Shown here: positions 55,701 to 64,000 of the stretch, piece after piece
Position numbering within the stretch: the first letter of the stretch is position 1
Layout of the letters: each line of letters begins with the position of its first letter
DNA from: Fistulifera solaris
Taxonomy: Eukaryota; Bacillariophyta; Bacillariophyceae; Naviculales; Stauroneidaceae
Length of the DNA stretch: 64,000 bases
NCBI GenBank assembly: GCA_030295235.1
Contig: AP026144.1
Location: 310,001 to 374,000 of the forward strand
Direction of reading: 5' to 3'
Notes under the pieces: generated by a model
Told to the model about the DNA's origin: nothing
Seen by the model: the letters and a program-made list of their open reading frames with translations, nothing else
Database searches by the model: none
Program-made: the position numbers and the translations under genes

Positions 55701-57050
55701 GCAACGGGGGCTGACGGTGAATTTGGCGTTGGAGCTGTTTCCTGCCTTGCCACCACGCGCGCTATTTCTCACACATTTGACTCTCCCACCTCAAAAGACA
55801 CGGTGGAGCCTCCAGACGAGCATGACCTTTTGAAGGAAATGGATGGATGCCGAGTTATTGCTGGGACAACATGTGGTGATTTGCGTGTCTGGTCGATAAA
55901 AGATGTATTTTCGGCTGTGTTCTTCGCAAAAGGAAATGAATCATCAAAGTTCGGTGCCAGTGGCAACCAAGGAGCTGATTTCGCTGCCGGTAGCTCCCTT
56001 ACCCGATTAAAGTTCTCGCTGCGAGGAAGGGCTCTTTCTGGGCATCGAGGCGGTGTGTCGTGCGTTGACGTCCCTTCTCCAATATTCAGACCAGATTCGA
56101 TAATTACTGGTGGCGCTGATGGGCTCATTAAACTATGGAGCTTAAGGTCGCCCAGTATATCTGGAATTGGGCAGCGCGGAGGAGAGGTGGACCCAAGTCG
56201 CATCGTCCAATCTGCCTTGCCGTCCAGTCCTCGAACAACGGCTGCTCGAAGTGGAGATGCTCTGAGCATACTATCAGGACACGGTGGCCGTATCCTATGT
56301 GTGAAAACCGCTTGGCATGGCGACCGACTTTTGTCCTGCGGAGCTGACCGCACGGTCAGAGTTTGGGACATATCGGGAAGTGGCGGGCGCTGTATAAATA
56401 CTCTGTCGGGACACTTTGGGTGGGTTACCAAAGTCAATTACTGGGGCCCACATACCATTATATCTGCTTCAACAGATCGCTCTATTGCACTTTGGGACAC
56501 TCGTATTCGAAGCACCCCGCTCTTTGCGTTACGACATCATCTGGCGCCAGTGTCCGACATTCTGGTTGGAGCTCGAACAGATCCGATTATTGTGAGTGCT
56601 GGACTGGACGGCCAAGTGGCAGCATGGGATTTTCGAAAGCTCAATGGCAGAACGAACAGCTCTACTCTCGCGACTTTGCCTGATAATAAGAAGTCACATC
56701 GTTGTATGGTAATTCGGAATCCCATCGGCAATTTGAATTTGAGAGATCATGAAAGACATCGACACGTTGCTGGTACTTTGCTATTGAGCAGAGCATCGGT
56801 TCGAGAAAGTATCAATAGTGTCTATTGTCTTGGATCCGATGGAACCATACGAGAATGGGATACTATGAGCGGGAGAATCCTCTCAGAGCATGTCACTGGT
56901 CATAGCGACGCCATCAGTGGTTTTTGTTCGGTTGGACAAGACGATTCGCTGATGGACTCGTCCATCGAAGGTACAAGAAGAGGCATGGCAACCACCACAA
57001 TTAGCGCATCATGGGATGGAACTGTTCGGTTACGTCGTCTCGTTAGATAG
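49740..57050 (+). CDS. Giant C2-DENN-WD40 protein (putative Rab GEF)
   Basis: Seven consecutive open frames on one strand form one gene of roughly 2,400 residues. The N-terminal ~400 residues are basic and Ser/Arg-rich. A C2-like region follows (51230-51600; AAWSVRVCVISAVDLPASVI ... IRCTSSRALSQRDNGSAEF, then EEMRWDNVRRPHQMALAVEL). The u/cDENN core is at 52265-53400 (PEGIRLWRGTTPP ... VCRLLGADGLTTLLAALLTE ... VTALIYPFQWSLPYVPVLPA ... EAPMPYLLGIPS). A helical region precedes a C-terminal WD40 propeller (55490-57050; ITGGADGLIKLW, SCGADRTVRVWD, SASTDRSIALWD). DENN domains activate Rab GTPases, and DENN plus WD40 recalls plant SCD1 in cytokinesis and trafficking. Frame joins near 49938, 50782, 51480, 52231, 52478 and 55040-55240 each need about one base; some could be introns. 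Confidence 0.82.
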
Positions 57051-57565
57051 TCAAAGAGTTAGTGCAAATGCGCTCGAACGAATGTAGACTTAGAATAATG
57101 TAAGTTTGAAGACAATTAAGTAGTCAAATTATCTTCATCAGGCCAAAGTTTCTGTTGGGGGAGACAAAAGGGACGTCACTTTCACGTGTGTTTGGGCAAA
57201 AAACGGTGTGATCAAAATTGCATAACCTCCGGGTTCCCCCTCTGTCGATAAGGTTTCCTACGAAAGCCACGTGAAATTTGCGTACACATTCGATGCGTTG
57301 CATCTTTCATATTGTTTACATTGTGAAGTCAAGTTGATGTCAATCACCGCTATTTGTCGCGAATTATCCATGTCAAGGAAAGCGATGATGGTATTGGTGC
57401 ACAGTAGACCTGAAAAATGGCCTGACTGAAATTACACAATATCCGGGTGCCCCGTCAATACGCAGTCAACTCGAACACTCTGTTTGAAAAATCATTTCTG
57501 TTGTTGCGTACCGTATTCTTTGTCATGTGAGAGCTTTTGGTTCGTTCGTCTCAAACGCCGCAATA
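57051..57565. other. Intergenic region
   Basis: About 510 bp between tandem plus-strand genes. No feature recognised; the downstream gene's promoter is expected here. Confidence 0.4.
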
Positions 57566-58309
57566 ATGGGAAAGAAATCAAATGGACTGTATTTAGCGTT
57601 CCGACACATTTACGAGGGAACATGGAGAAGACCGGCGTTCGAACTCGGTCGACAGCTCTTTTGGAGTGCTCTATTACCCGTCCTGTTCGTTACAACGACT
57701 CTTTTCTCCGTGTTACGCTTTTATTTATGGATTCGTTTACGATGGTTCGCATCGGCACGTGAATTGCATCATGAAGCGCTTTGTGCGTATCAGCAACAAC
57801 CGACCAAGAAATCGACACGCAAAGTGCACAATCTACTGCATCGGGCCATTCAACGAGACCCCACCTACCAGCCGGCGTATTTGTCGCTCGCGGCTAGCTA
57901 TTTGTACCCAGCCAACTATCCTTCGACACACCGGGATCCCGATCAAGCATTGCGAGTACTCGAGCAGTGTCGTAGTAATACAAAAGGAGGAGACAATATC
58001 ATCCGGGCTCTCGAGTTGGATTGTGAGGTTGTAAAATCAGGTCAGGATCACATGATATTGGATGCTTTGCGACAGAGTGCCTACTTAAATAGGGCTTTTG
58101 CGAGGCAAGAAAATGAAAAAGTATTGTCACACGGGACGGCCCCACCATTGGTACAAACGAATCATCACAAGAAAGCAAAAGGACAGGTAGTCATGAGCTT
58201 ATCATTGCTTATCGCTTATTTTTCGTACATTGTAAGATTACTTTTTCATTCCGTAGACTATCTATCATTCATAGTAATCGGGGTCATGGTAACGACGATA
58301 CCACGATGA
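57566..58309 (+). CDS. Membrane-anchored TPR-like protein, unknown
   Basis: From ATG 57566 the product (247 residues) has a basic N-terminus (KKSNGLYLAFRHIYEGTWRR), a transmembrane helix (FWSALLPVLFVTTTLFSVLR), then helical repeats resembling TPR (NLLHRAIQRDPTYQPAYLSL, PDQALRVLEQC). The last ~50 residues are hydrophobic and overlap the 3' end of the convergent SWIM-RING gene by 45 bp. The true 3' end may therefore be spliced or shorter. No specific family is recognised. An upstream in-frame ATG at 57527 is possible. Confidence 0.6.
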   Translation: MGKKSNGLYLAFRHIYEGTWRRPAFELGRQLFWSALLPVLFVTTTLFSVLRFYLWIRLRWFASARELHHEALCAYQQQPTKKSTRKVHNLLHRAIQRDPTYQPAYLSLAASYLYPANYPSTHRDPDQALRVLEQCRSNTKGGDNIIRALELDCEVVKSGQDHMILDALRQSAYLNRAFARQENEKVLSHGTAPPLVQTNHHKKAKGQVVMSLSLLIAYFSYIVRLLFHSVDYLSFIVIGVMVTTIPR

Positions 58310-59227
58310 GTACGAGCTCATGTCGCGTTGCGGCGACTGACCCTGCAGGCGACCCAAATTCTGGAATCCTCCATTTGTCGTCGTTTTCGTCGTACCTTCC
58401 CACGGTTGACGGCAATTGGGACACGTGGGATGACTGCGCTGCTGTTGCAACCAGTGAGAGATGCACTTGGCATGAAAATTGGCTCCACATTGGGTTCGAC
58501 AGTGCATGTTATCTGCCGCCGCCTCTAGCACATCAAAGCAAATCGGACAGTCTTCTTGATCCTGTCGACACGCGACTTGAGGAACAGGGTCCCGCTGTAG
58601 CTTGGCGTATTCGTTTCGTACAACCGACTTGGCTAGGACCGCTCCGCTCACTTGCTGGAACCGTTGCTCCATACAGGCATACATCTCTTCCAATTCCGTC
58701 TTGATCCAAGCTTGTTGATACACCAGTGGTGACGACGACGGAATCGCCATGACTTTGAGTAACACAAAGAGAATGTGTTTGCAAAGATTGCCTTTGGCAT
58801 GGTCCGGGCAGCTGCAATGCGGAGAGCGACGGATCGTCACTTCATAGACATTGCCCGTGGATCCCAACACCACAAACGTACATGACAAATCTTGAACGTC
58901 CGATTTTGTCACCAAGTACATGGACTGCGAAAGGGCACGATCAATGCGCTGTTGAATCCCTTTGGGAGGATTGCTTCGATAGCGCTTGCTTCGCTTCTCC
59001 GGTTTTCCGACTTCTTTCGATGACAGTGCGATGTGAGTCGTCGATGATTTAGCACCGTTCGACTGCCGAAAGCTCACGTAACGCTGTCGAAGCGTATCCG
59101 TAGTACCCGTTGCCGGTAACTTGAACGCTTTCAAAACTGTTTGGAGTTCACCACGAGACAAAATGGAAGGATCTTTTGTCATTGTAGTCGCCACGATGGC
59201 GTTGATTGGCTTGACTTGCGTCGACAT
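58265..59227 (-). CDS. SAP-SWIM-RING zinc-finger protein, putative E3 ubiquitin ligase
   Basis: The intact 320-residue protein has three modules. Residues ~22-56 resemble a SAP-type helix pair (SRGELQTVLKAFKLPATGTT). Residues 138-151 are a SWIM zinc finger, CSCPDHAKGNLCKH (CxC...CxH). Residues 227-272 are a RING-type finger, CPICFDVLEAAADN ... CRTQCGANFHAKCISHWLQQ ... CPNCRQPW. SWIM plus RING is the architecture of ZSWIM2/MEX-type ubiquitin ligases. The C-terminus is Ser/Tyr-rich. No intron or correction is needed. Confidence 0.9.
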   Translation of the reverse strand: MSTQVKPINAIVATTMTKDPSILSRGELQTVLKAFKLPATGTTDTLRQRYVSFRQSNGAKSSTTHIALSSKEVGKPEKRSKRYRSNPPKGIQQRIDRALSQSMYLVTKSDVQDLSCTFVVLGSTGNVYEVTIRRSPHCSCPDHAKGNLCKHILFVLLKVMAIPSSSPLVYQQAWIKTELEEMYACMEQRFQQVSGAVLAKSVVRNEYAKLQRDPVPQVACRQDQEDCPICFDVLEAAADNMHCRTQCGANFHAKCISHWLQQQRSHPTCPNCRQPWEGTTKTTTNGGFQNLGRLQGQSPQRDMSSYSSWYRRYHDPDYYE

Positions 59228-59646
59228 TTGCGAATTGATTTGTGAGTGTAACTTGAGTGAGGAGGAGAGGAGTCGTCGTCGTTGACAACAAAGAAACCAA
59301 GCAGCGCGATCGAATTCCTTGTATTCAGCGAATGATACAAGGCAATGAATGATAGAGACAAAGATGTTTGTTTGTTATTCCCTCGAAAGGTAAAACGAAA
59401 ACAGCTTCGTAACGCCGGCGACGCGAAGCATTGGCGAGACGCGGAAGTCGAGCAAATGAGACAGACCGCTGCGACTGAACTGAGAACTGTTTCCCTCACT
59501 TCATAAGGCGCAGAAATCATTTGTGGCCCTATTGATGCGAAAGAGCGGAAGCTACAACTCCAGAACGACTGTTCGTTTTCTTGATACACTCTCTTTATAA
59601 TTTAATCACTAGTACAGTTCACAAAAATGGTGGAAGAGTGCGCGCG
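59228..59646. other. Region upstream of SWIM-RING gene
   Basis: About 420 bp between two minus-strand genes: the promoter of the SWIM-RING gene and the 3' side of its upstream neighbour. The overlapping minus frame at 59179-59589 is not supported. Confidence 0.4.
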
Positions 59647-60801
59647 TCATCCTTTGTGAAGGTTCTTTTCGAAAAAGAGTCGCGCATCCACTTCACAAAT
59701 CCCCAAGTTCTCTGCGGACTTTTTCCAATAATCTTTTCCTGTTCCTACATTCACGGATTTCGTTCGTTTCAAATGAATGAGTCGATCACGTACATCATCG
59801 GGGATGGACTGGCAACGACCACCTTCGAAATGATTCTTCGACATGTTCTGAGCGGCTTGGTAAATCCCCTCCAAAGTCGCTGGATAATACACCGAACCCC
59901 GGGGACGGGCGTCGTACGGGACTTTGGCACAATGCACGCACATCACTCCGACCTGCCGGGCCGTAATCGGTTTGTTGCGTCCTTGCACTTTGCCTCCTTT
60001 GCGGGCACGTTCCGTTTCGACGTACACAATTTGTTGTCGTAAATAGGATTGGTATGCCGATAAGACGTGTCTTTCGTCTTCGGAAAAGACGGGTATTATG
60101 GAATCGCCTTCGCGGCAGGTTTTGGGTATTCTGCAATCGATTTGTTTGGGCGAAGGCTTTTTGTCCGGAAGAGAAGCAGACTGGATGGCGGGCGACGTGA
60201 CCGGCTTAGAAAACGGCGGTGCCGACCGAAGGCAGGCTCCTGAATCCCCGGTTAGAAATTGAGAAGCAGTGGGAAGAGATCGAAAGGACGCTGCAGCATT
60301 TGGTACTTCCAAGATATTGTTGCATCGTAAGGATAACTCGCGCAAGGAGTTGTTTTGTCCCGACAAGATGTATCGAAGCAGCTCGTTGGGGAGTGCAGCC
60401 GACGACAGCGAATTCTCTAAAGGTATAGTTTGACGAGTGTTCAACAAGTGTTGCGCAGCAATATTCGCGTGTGAGTTGGCGTTCAGCAGATTCAGCAGGG
60501 TGAGATCCGAGGGTGCCAAGAGATTCGAGCTGGGGACCGTGTTCAAGAGCATAGATTGCCACGGCACATGCAATTGATCTACGGCAGTATTGTTTGCTAA
60601 GAGAAGCCGTAACAATAAAGTTTGAACCAAACCGCGTTCGCCGCTATCAGAGGCTTGATTTTGATTCATCGAATGATGTGAAGCATGTAAAGTAGCATCG
60701 TCCATGAGATCCAGCAACCCTGATACATTCATTGAAGGCAAAGAAGACGACTGTTGACTTCCCGTCCTATTGTTATAGTAAGGATTATTTGAATCCGTCA
60801 T
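59647..60801 (-). CDS. Unknown protein with conserved-looking C-terminal Cys/His domain
   Basis: The intact frame from ATG 60801 encodes 384 residues. The first ~230 are Asn/Ser/Leu-rich and probably disordered. From about residue 240 a compact domain appears: PVFSEDERHVLSAYQSYLRQ, QIVYVETERA, ITARQVGVMCVHCAKVPYDA, RPRGSVYYPATLEGIYQAAQ, NMSKNHFEGGRCQSIPDDVR and a final KDYWKKSAENLGI. The CxxC...H...C arrangement could bind zinc. I recall no named family for it; it resembles an anonymous domain common in diatom predicted proteins, but I cannot check that here. An upstream in-frame extension to 60999 is possible but less likely. Confidence 0.75.
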   Translation of the reverse strand: MTDSNNPYYNNRTGSQQSSSLPSMNVSGLLDLMDDATLHASHHSMNQNQASDSGERGLVQTLLLRLLLANNTAVDQLHVPWQSMLLNTVPSSNLLAPSDLTLLNLLNANSHANIAAQHLLNTRQTIPLENSLSSAALPNELLRYILSGQNNSLRELSLRCNNILEVPNAAASFRSLPTASQFLTGDSGACLRSAPPFSKPVTSPAIQSASLPDKKPSPKQIDCRIPKTCREGDSIIPVFSEDERHVLSAYQSYLRQQIVYVETERARKGGKVQGRNKPITARQVGVMCVHCAKVPYDARPRGSVYYPATLEGIYQAAQNMSKNHFEGGRCQSIPDDVRDRLIHLKRTKSVNVGTGKDYWKKSAENLGICEVDARLFFEKNLHKG

Positions 60802-61884
60802 GGCGCGATTGTTACAAATGGTTATTGTTTTGAATCCAGGCGTAACGTCTTGTAAAAAATCCGAAGGTTTTTCGCAATACGCAGCTGTAATTTGCCGAAG
60901 GCGAAACGTTGCCAAGGACCGGAACAAGGCTCTTTCGTGGGTTGCAGTTTTTCTTTTTTGCAGATAATGGAAATGACACTGGAACTTTGTGCTCTCCATG
61001 GAAGAGTATCAAATAATCCGCGCTCCCACAGCCACAGGCTCTTCCTGCTGCAACGATGAAGACATTTTACATTGTTGTCTTTAATCGCGTTACGACAAAA
61101 GTCAGATTCATTTTCTATGAAAAGAAACTCTTTTGGACTAAAACATCTTAGGTATAGATGTGAAGGATAATCGTGAAGCAAGTTTCTAAATCCAAAAGAG
61201 CGAAGACTAAAGACGGATTCAATTACTATAGACGTACACCGTTTCTACGGTCACGGAACTGGATAGGGACTAGAGAGGGACGTTACACAGGCTTCTCGAT
61301 TTACAGAGGAGATAAGTGATAAGTACAGCAGCCAATTTTCCAACGGTCTACGGTGGGCAATTCAAATGCTCTAACCCTCTCCTTTTTGTTTTTACTATGC
61401 CCTCGGCCCAACGCCTATCACACGCAGAAACGGGACCGCCCACTATAGCAGTGGACTGCAAAGCTAATTTTTCCCACTATCACTATTGATTGCAGTTTGG
61501 ACTTTGGACCTGCTTCCGAAAGGTTCCGGCCATCTGTAATTCAGCTCTCTCCGCCAGTGCGACGAATGTCTGATGATTCTGGTTTGCACCGGGTTCTTTT
61601 GTTACTCGATTCTTGCTTTGTGCGAGCGTGCCGCGAAATTTATAGGGGCCTTTTTGGCTAAATTTGTTTTCGTAGAGGGCATTGAGTACATTATTAGCAA
61701 CAGCTATTTTTCTTGTATCTATGAATAAGTAGAGTTGGAGAAGGGTTTGCGGGCTTGCGTAGGTTGCAGAAAAGGTGCAGCGCATTGGCTTTGGCACACC
61801 AATAAAAACCCCACAAAATTTTCGACGAGCTGCTTTGCTCGTCGCTCAACAATAGTACCAGGTAACAACAACAGCTTTAGTGTG
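60802..61884. other. Divergent intergenic region
   Basis: About 1.1 kb between divergent genes. A minus-strand frame at 61483-61797 (104 residues, no domain) overlaps the likely reductase leader and is not called. Confidence 0.4.
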
Positions 61885-64000
61885 ATGACTGACGCGAACC
61901 GAAGCACCATGTCGCCTCCTATGCTAAGTATCCTATTGGTCGGCATCATCGCGCTGAAATCAAGCCCTTATCTGTCTGTGTTTGTGGTTCCGTTTGGTGT
62001 TACTGCGCTGTGTGTCTTCGCCTTTCTAGCGGGCGTCGTTGTCTTTGTGGACCGTTACACACGTAAAGAATTGCGTCAAAGTTGTGAGGCTACGGAGCAT
62101 CTATGTGAATTGTCAAAAGGCATTCCTCCGTCGGCGCAAAGTCTCGAAGACTTTGACAGAATCTCCAACGAGATGGGGCTTTCTGCGCTCTGGAAAAAAA
62201 GAAATTCAAGGAAACGAAAATGTCTTCAAGATTCTTCTCACCGGAGTCACCGGGTATGTCGGGAAAGCCTTCTTATTTCAACTGTTGCGAGAGATCGCTA
62301 ACGCTGAGAAGGATGCAAAGAAAAAGCTTCCTCACAAGGTCTACGTCATGGCGCGCGGCAACGCTCGCAAAAATCTCTCCGCGGCGACTCGGCTTTCGAT
62401 GATTCGCGACGAGCCAATGTTCGCTCCTTACAAGGAACAGTGGGATGCTATTGTCATGGCGGCCGAGTCGGGTGATTTGCAAGACGAAAACTGCGGCATG
62501 TCCAGCGAGACGCTTGACATGCTCAAAGCCGCCAAATTGACTCACATCGTTCACTGCGCTGCGGACGTGAACTTCAACCGCCCTATCCCCGAGGCCGCTG
62601 GAATGAATATTTCTCCAGCTCTCAAGCTGCAAAAATGTCCAAGGAATGGCCGACCTGCACTCGATTCGTTCATTGCTCCACTTGTTTCATCAACCCCGAG
62701 TGCGGCTCGGAAGACAATCCTCTTCCCGAACAGTTGTACTCGTTGGGCAAATACGATCCTCAAGACATTTATGATTCGATGCGCGGTGACCAAGAACTCG
62801 CTTTGAAGGTGAAGAAAGAATTTGACTTTCCCAACAACTACTGTTTCACGAAATGCGTTGCCGAGCATCTGGTGGCCCGCAACAACGACGACGAAAAGGT
62901 AGAGCTTCGAATTGTGCGTCCTGCCATTGTGGGACCTGCCTGGTTACTTCCTAAGCGAGGCTGGAACGGTGACAAACCCTCGACAATCTCGGGTGTATTT
63001 TTGCTTTGGGGAACGCGTGTCATTCGTTTCGCACCGGTCGTGACGTCTCCCATGCCGGTCATTCCGGTGGACGTGGTGGCTGCGTGCATCGTCAATGCCA
63101 TGGTCGCTCCATCTGTAAAAAAGGTCGCTGACAAGTACCCGCTCAGTGTAAGAAACATCATCTGGTCGCACAAGTCTCCAAAACAGTTCATGTCGGGCTT
63201 GCGGATGGCCAAGTCTGCCATTCATGCTGCCATGTCGATTGGTCATTTTACTACCACGGAAGCGTCAGTCTCCTACATGCTCTTGGACTTGGTTGTCAAA
63301 ATCCCGTTCTTGTTTAGCTTCCTCCATGCTGTATTCAACTTGGGACCCCTTTACCTGCTCAAGTTTGTGTGTTGGGTAGTGAAAACGGCAGGCATCAAGT
63401 CTGTCCTCGAAAAGGTCCCCGTCGTGCAACTATTTAAATTCTCGGATATGCTGAACTTGTACAAACCTTTCATGGGCCGCGTTTACAAATTTGCGAGTAC
63501 CATCGATGTGCCTGAAACGTTCGACAATGATTGCTACGTTGCTGGCCTAATTACGGCCACCCACTCCTTCTGGGTGAAAATGTTCCCAGGAACTGTGCAA
63601 GATCTCCGATTCCTTGAGTTGCTTCCCAAGGGCCGATTAGATTTCTGGTGGGCTATGACACAGCCGTCACAAACCTTCCAAAACAAGATGGTTGGTTTCT
63701 TGGCTTGCAAAATTCTACGAGCGACCTGCTCCAGTGCAGAGTTTGACTTTCACTCGGCGGACGAGGTGCTACACTTGATGGTACAATTGGAAAAGTCAAT
63801 GGCAAGCCAAAAGCACTCACTTTGCTTCGCTTCTACCCGCAAATCTGTTCTCGACTTCATTCTTGTCAAGTTTCTTGCCTTTAACTTGTCAGCCATGGGA
63901 TTTGACATCCCGACAGTGTTGTCCAAGACTGAGTTCGAGGATGCTGCCCTATCGAAAAAGCTCGATGTAGTATCACGGAACTACGATAGACATGCATCGG
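61885..64000 (+). CDS. Fatty acyl reductase (NAD-binding-4), 3' end outside window
   Basis: The protein begins at ATG 61885 with a hydrophobic hairpin (LSILLVGIIALKSS, VFVVPFGVTALCVFAFLAGV) and then the Rossmann motif ILLTGVTGYVGKAFLFQLLR. HIVHCAADVNFNRP and the catalytic YxxxK in NNYCFTKCVAEHLV follow, then LRIVRPAIVGPAW. This is the pattern of alcohol-forming fatty acyl-CoA reductases and related enzymes. Two run-length errors need correction: an extra A in 62194-62200 (restoring LWKKEIQGNENVFKILL) and a missing A at 62631-62635 (restoring LQKMSKEWPTCTRFVHCSTC). After that the frame is open to the window edge, so the gene is partial. It is probably an ER or peroxisomal membrane enzyme. Confidence 0.85.

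Noticed and set aside
55769-56437. Minus-strand frame of 222 codons
   Set aside because: Antisense of the WD40 propeller of the DENN gene, without a domain of its own.
1-64000. tRNA, rRNA or other structured RNA genes
   Set aside because: I looked for tRNA-like arms and B-box words in the intergenic stretches and found none convincing; a covariance-model scan would settle this.

Overview
This is a nuclear DNA window from a photosynthetic stramenopile, almost certainly a pennate diatom and probably Phaeodactylum tricornutum or a close relative (inference). Three things point there: a bZIP-LOV aureochrome, a class known only from stramenopiles; plastid preproteins whose signal peptide is followed by an aromatic residue at the cleavage site (ChlM and a thioredoxin-like protein); and a Ty1/copia retrotransposon of the diatom CoDi type. 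Genes are densely packed on both strands. Introns are few and mostly short (about 70-140 nt), often with GTACGT or GTAAGT donors.

Layout. 1-13.7 kb holds conserved single-copy genes: a MiaB-type methylthiotransferase (partial at the left edge), a SHAQKYF-class Myb, ChlM of chlorophyll synthesis, a mitochondrial carrier, a twin CX9C protein, the rRNA methyltransferase RRP8, the splicing factor CDC40/PRP17 and a DUF218 protein. 13.8-18.6 kb is gene-poor; it has one terminal-inverted-repeat element and one unknown gene. 18.6-30.9 kb has a plastid thioredoxin-like protein, TRM5, two tandem paralogues of a large secreted Asn/Gln/Tyr-rich membrane protein, an EEP-family hydrolase, a diatom-type unknown protein and the aureochrome. 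31.5-38.2 kb is one complete LTR retrotransposon on the minus strand with near-identical LTRs. 38.9-48.9 kb encodes ADF/cofilin, ORMDL, a second copy of the unknown family seen at 28.5 kb, a PAPS-transporter-like SLC35B protein, a small membrane protein and a head-to-head pair of related type I membrane proteins. 49.7-57 kb is one very large C2-DENN-WD40 gene. The right end has a TPR-like membrane protein, a SWIM-RING protein, an unknown Cys/His-domain protein and a fatty acyl reductase cut by the window edge.

Two window-wide observations matter for any user. First, many otherwise well-conserved genes are broken by exactly one base, nearly always within or beside a homopolymer run. The two retrotransposon LTRs also differ only in the length of a C run. 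I read this as uncorrected long-read indel error, not mass pseudogenisation, and I give gene extents across these breaks. Second, an ~80-bp near-perfect hairpin repeat occurs four times between 6.5 and 23.7 kb in both orientations and is the most interesting unnamed element here.

The genes form no single pathway; this is an ordinary eukaryotic neighbourhood. Local themes are plastid and light functions (ChlM, thioredoxin-like, aureochrome), RNA modification (MiaB, RRP8, TRM5), and cell-surface or secreted diatom-specific families that occur as adjacent duplicates.
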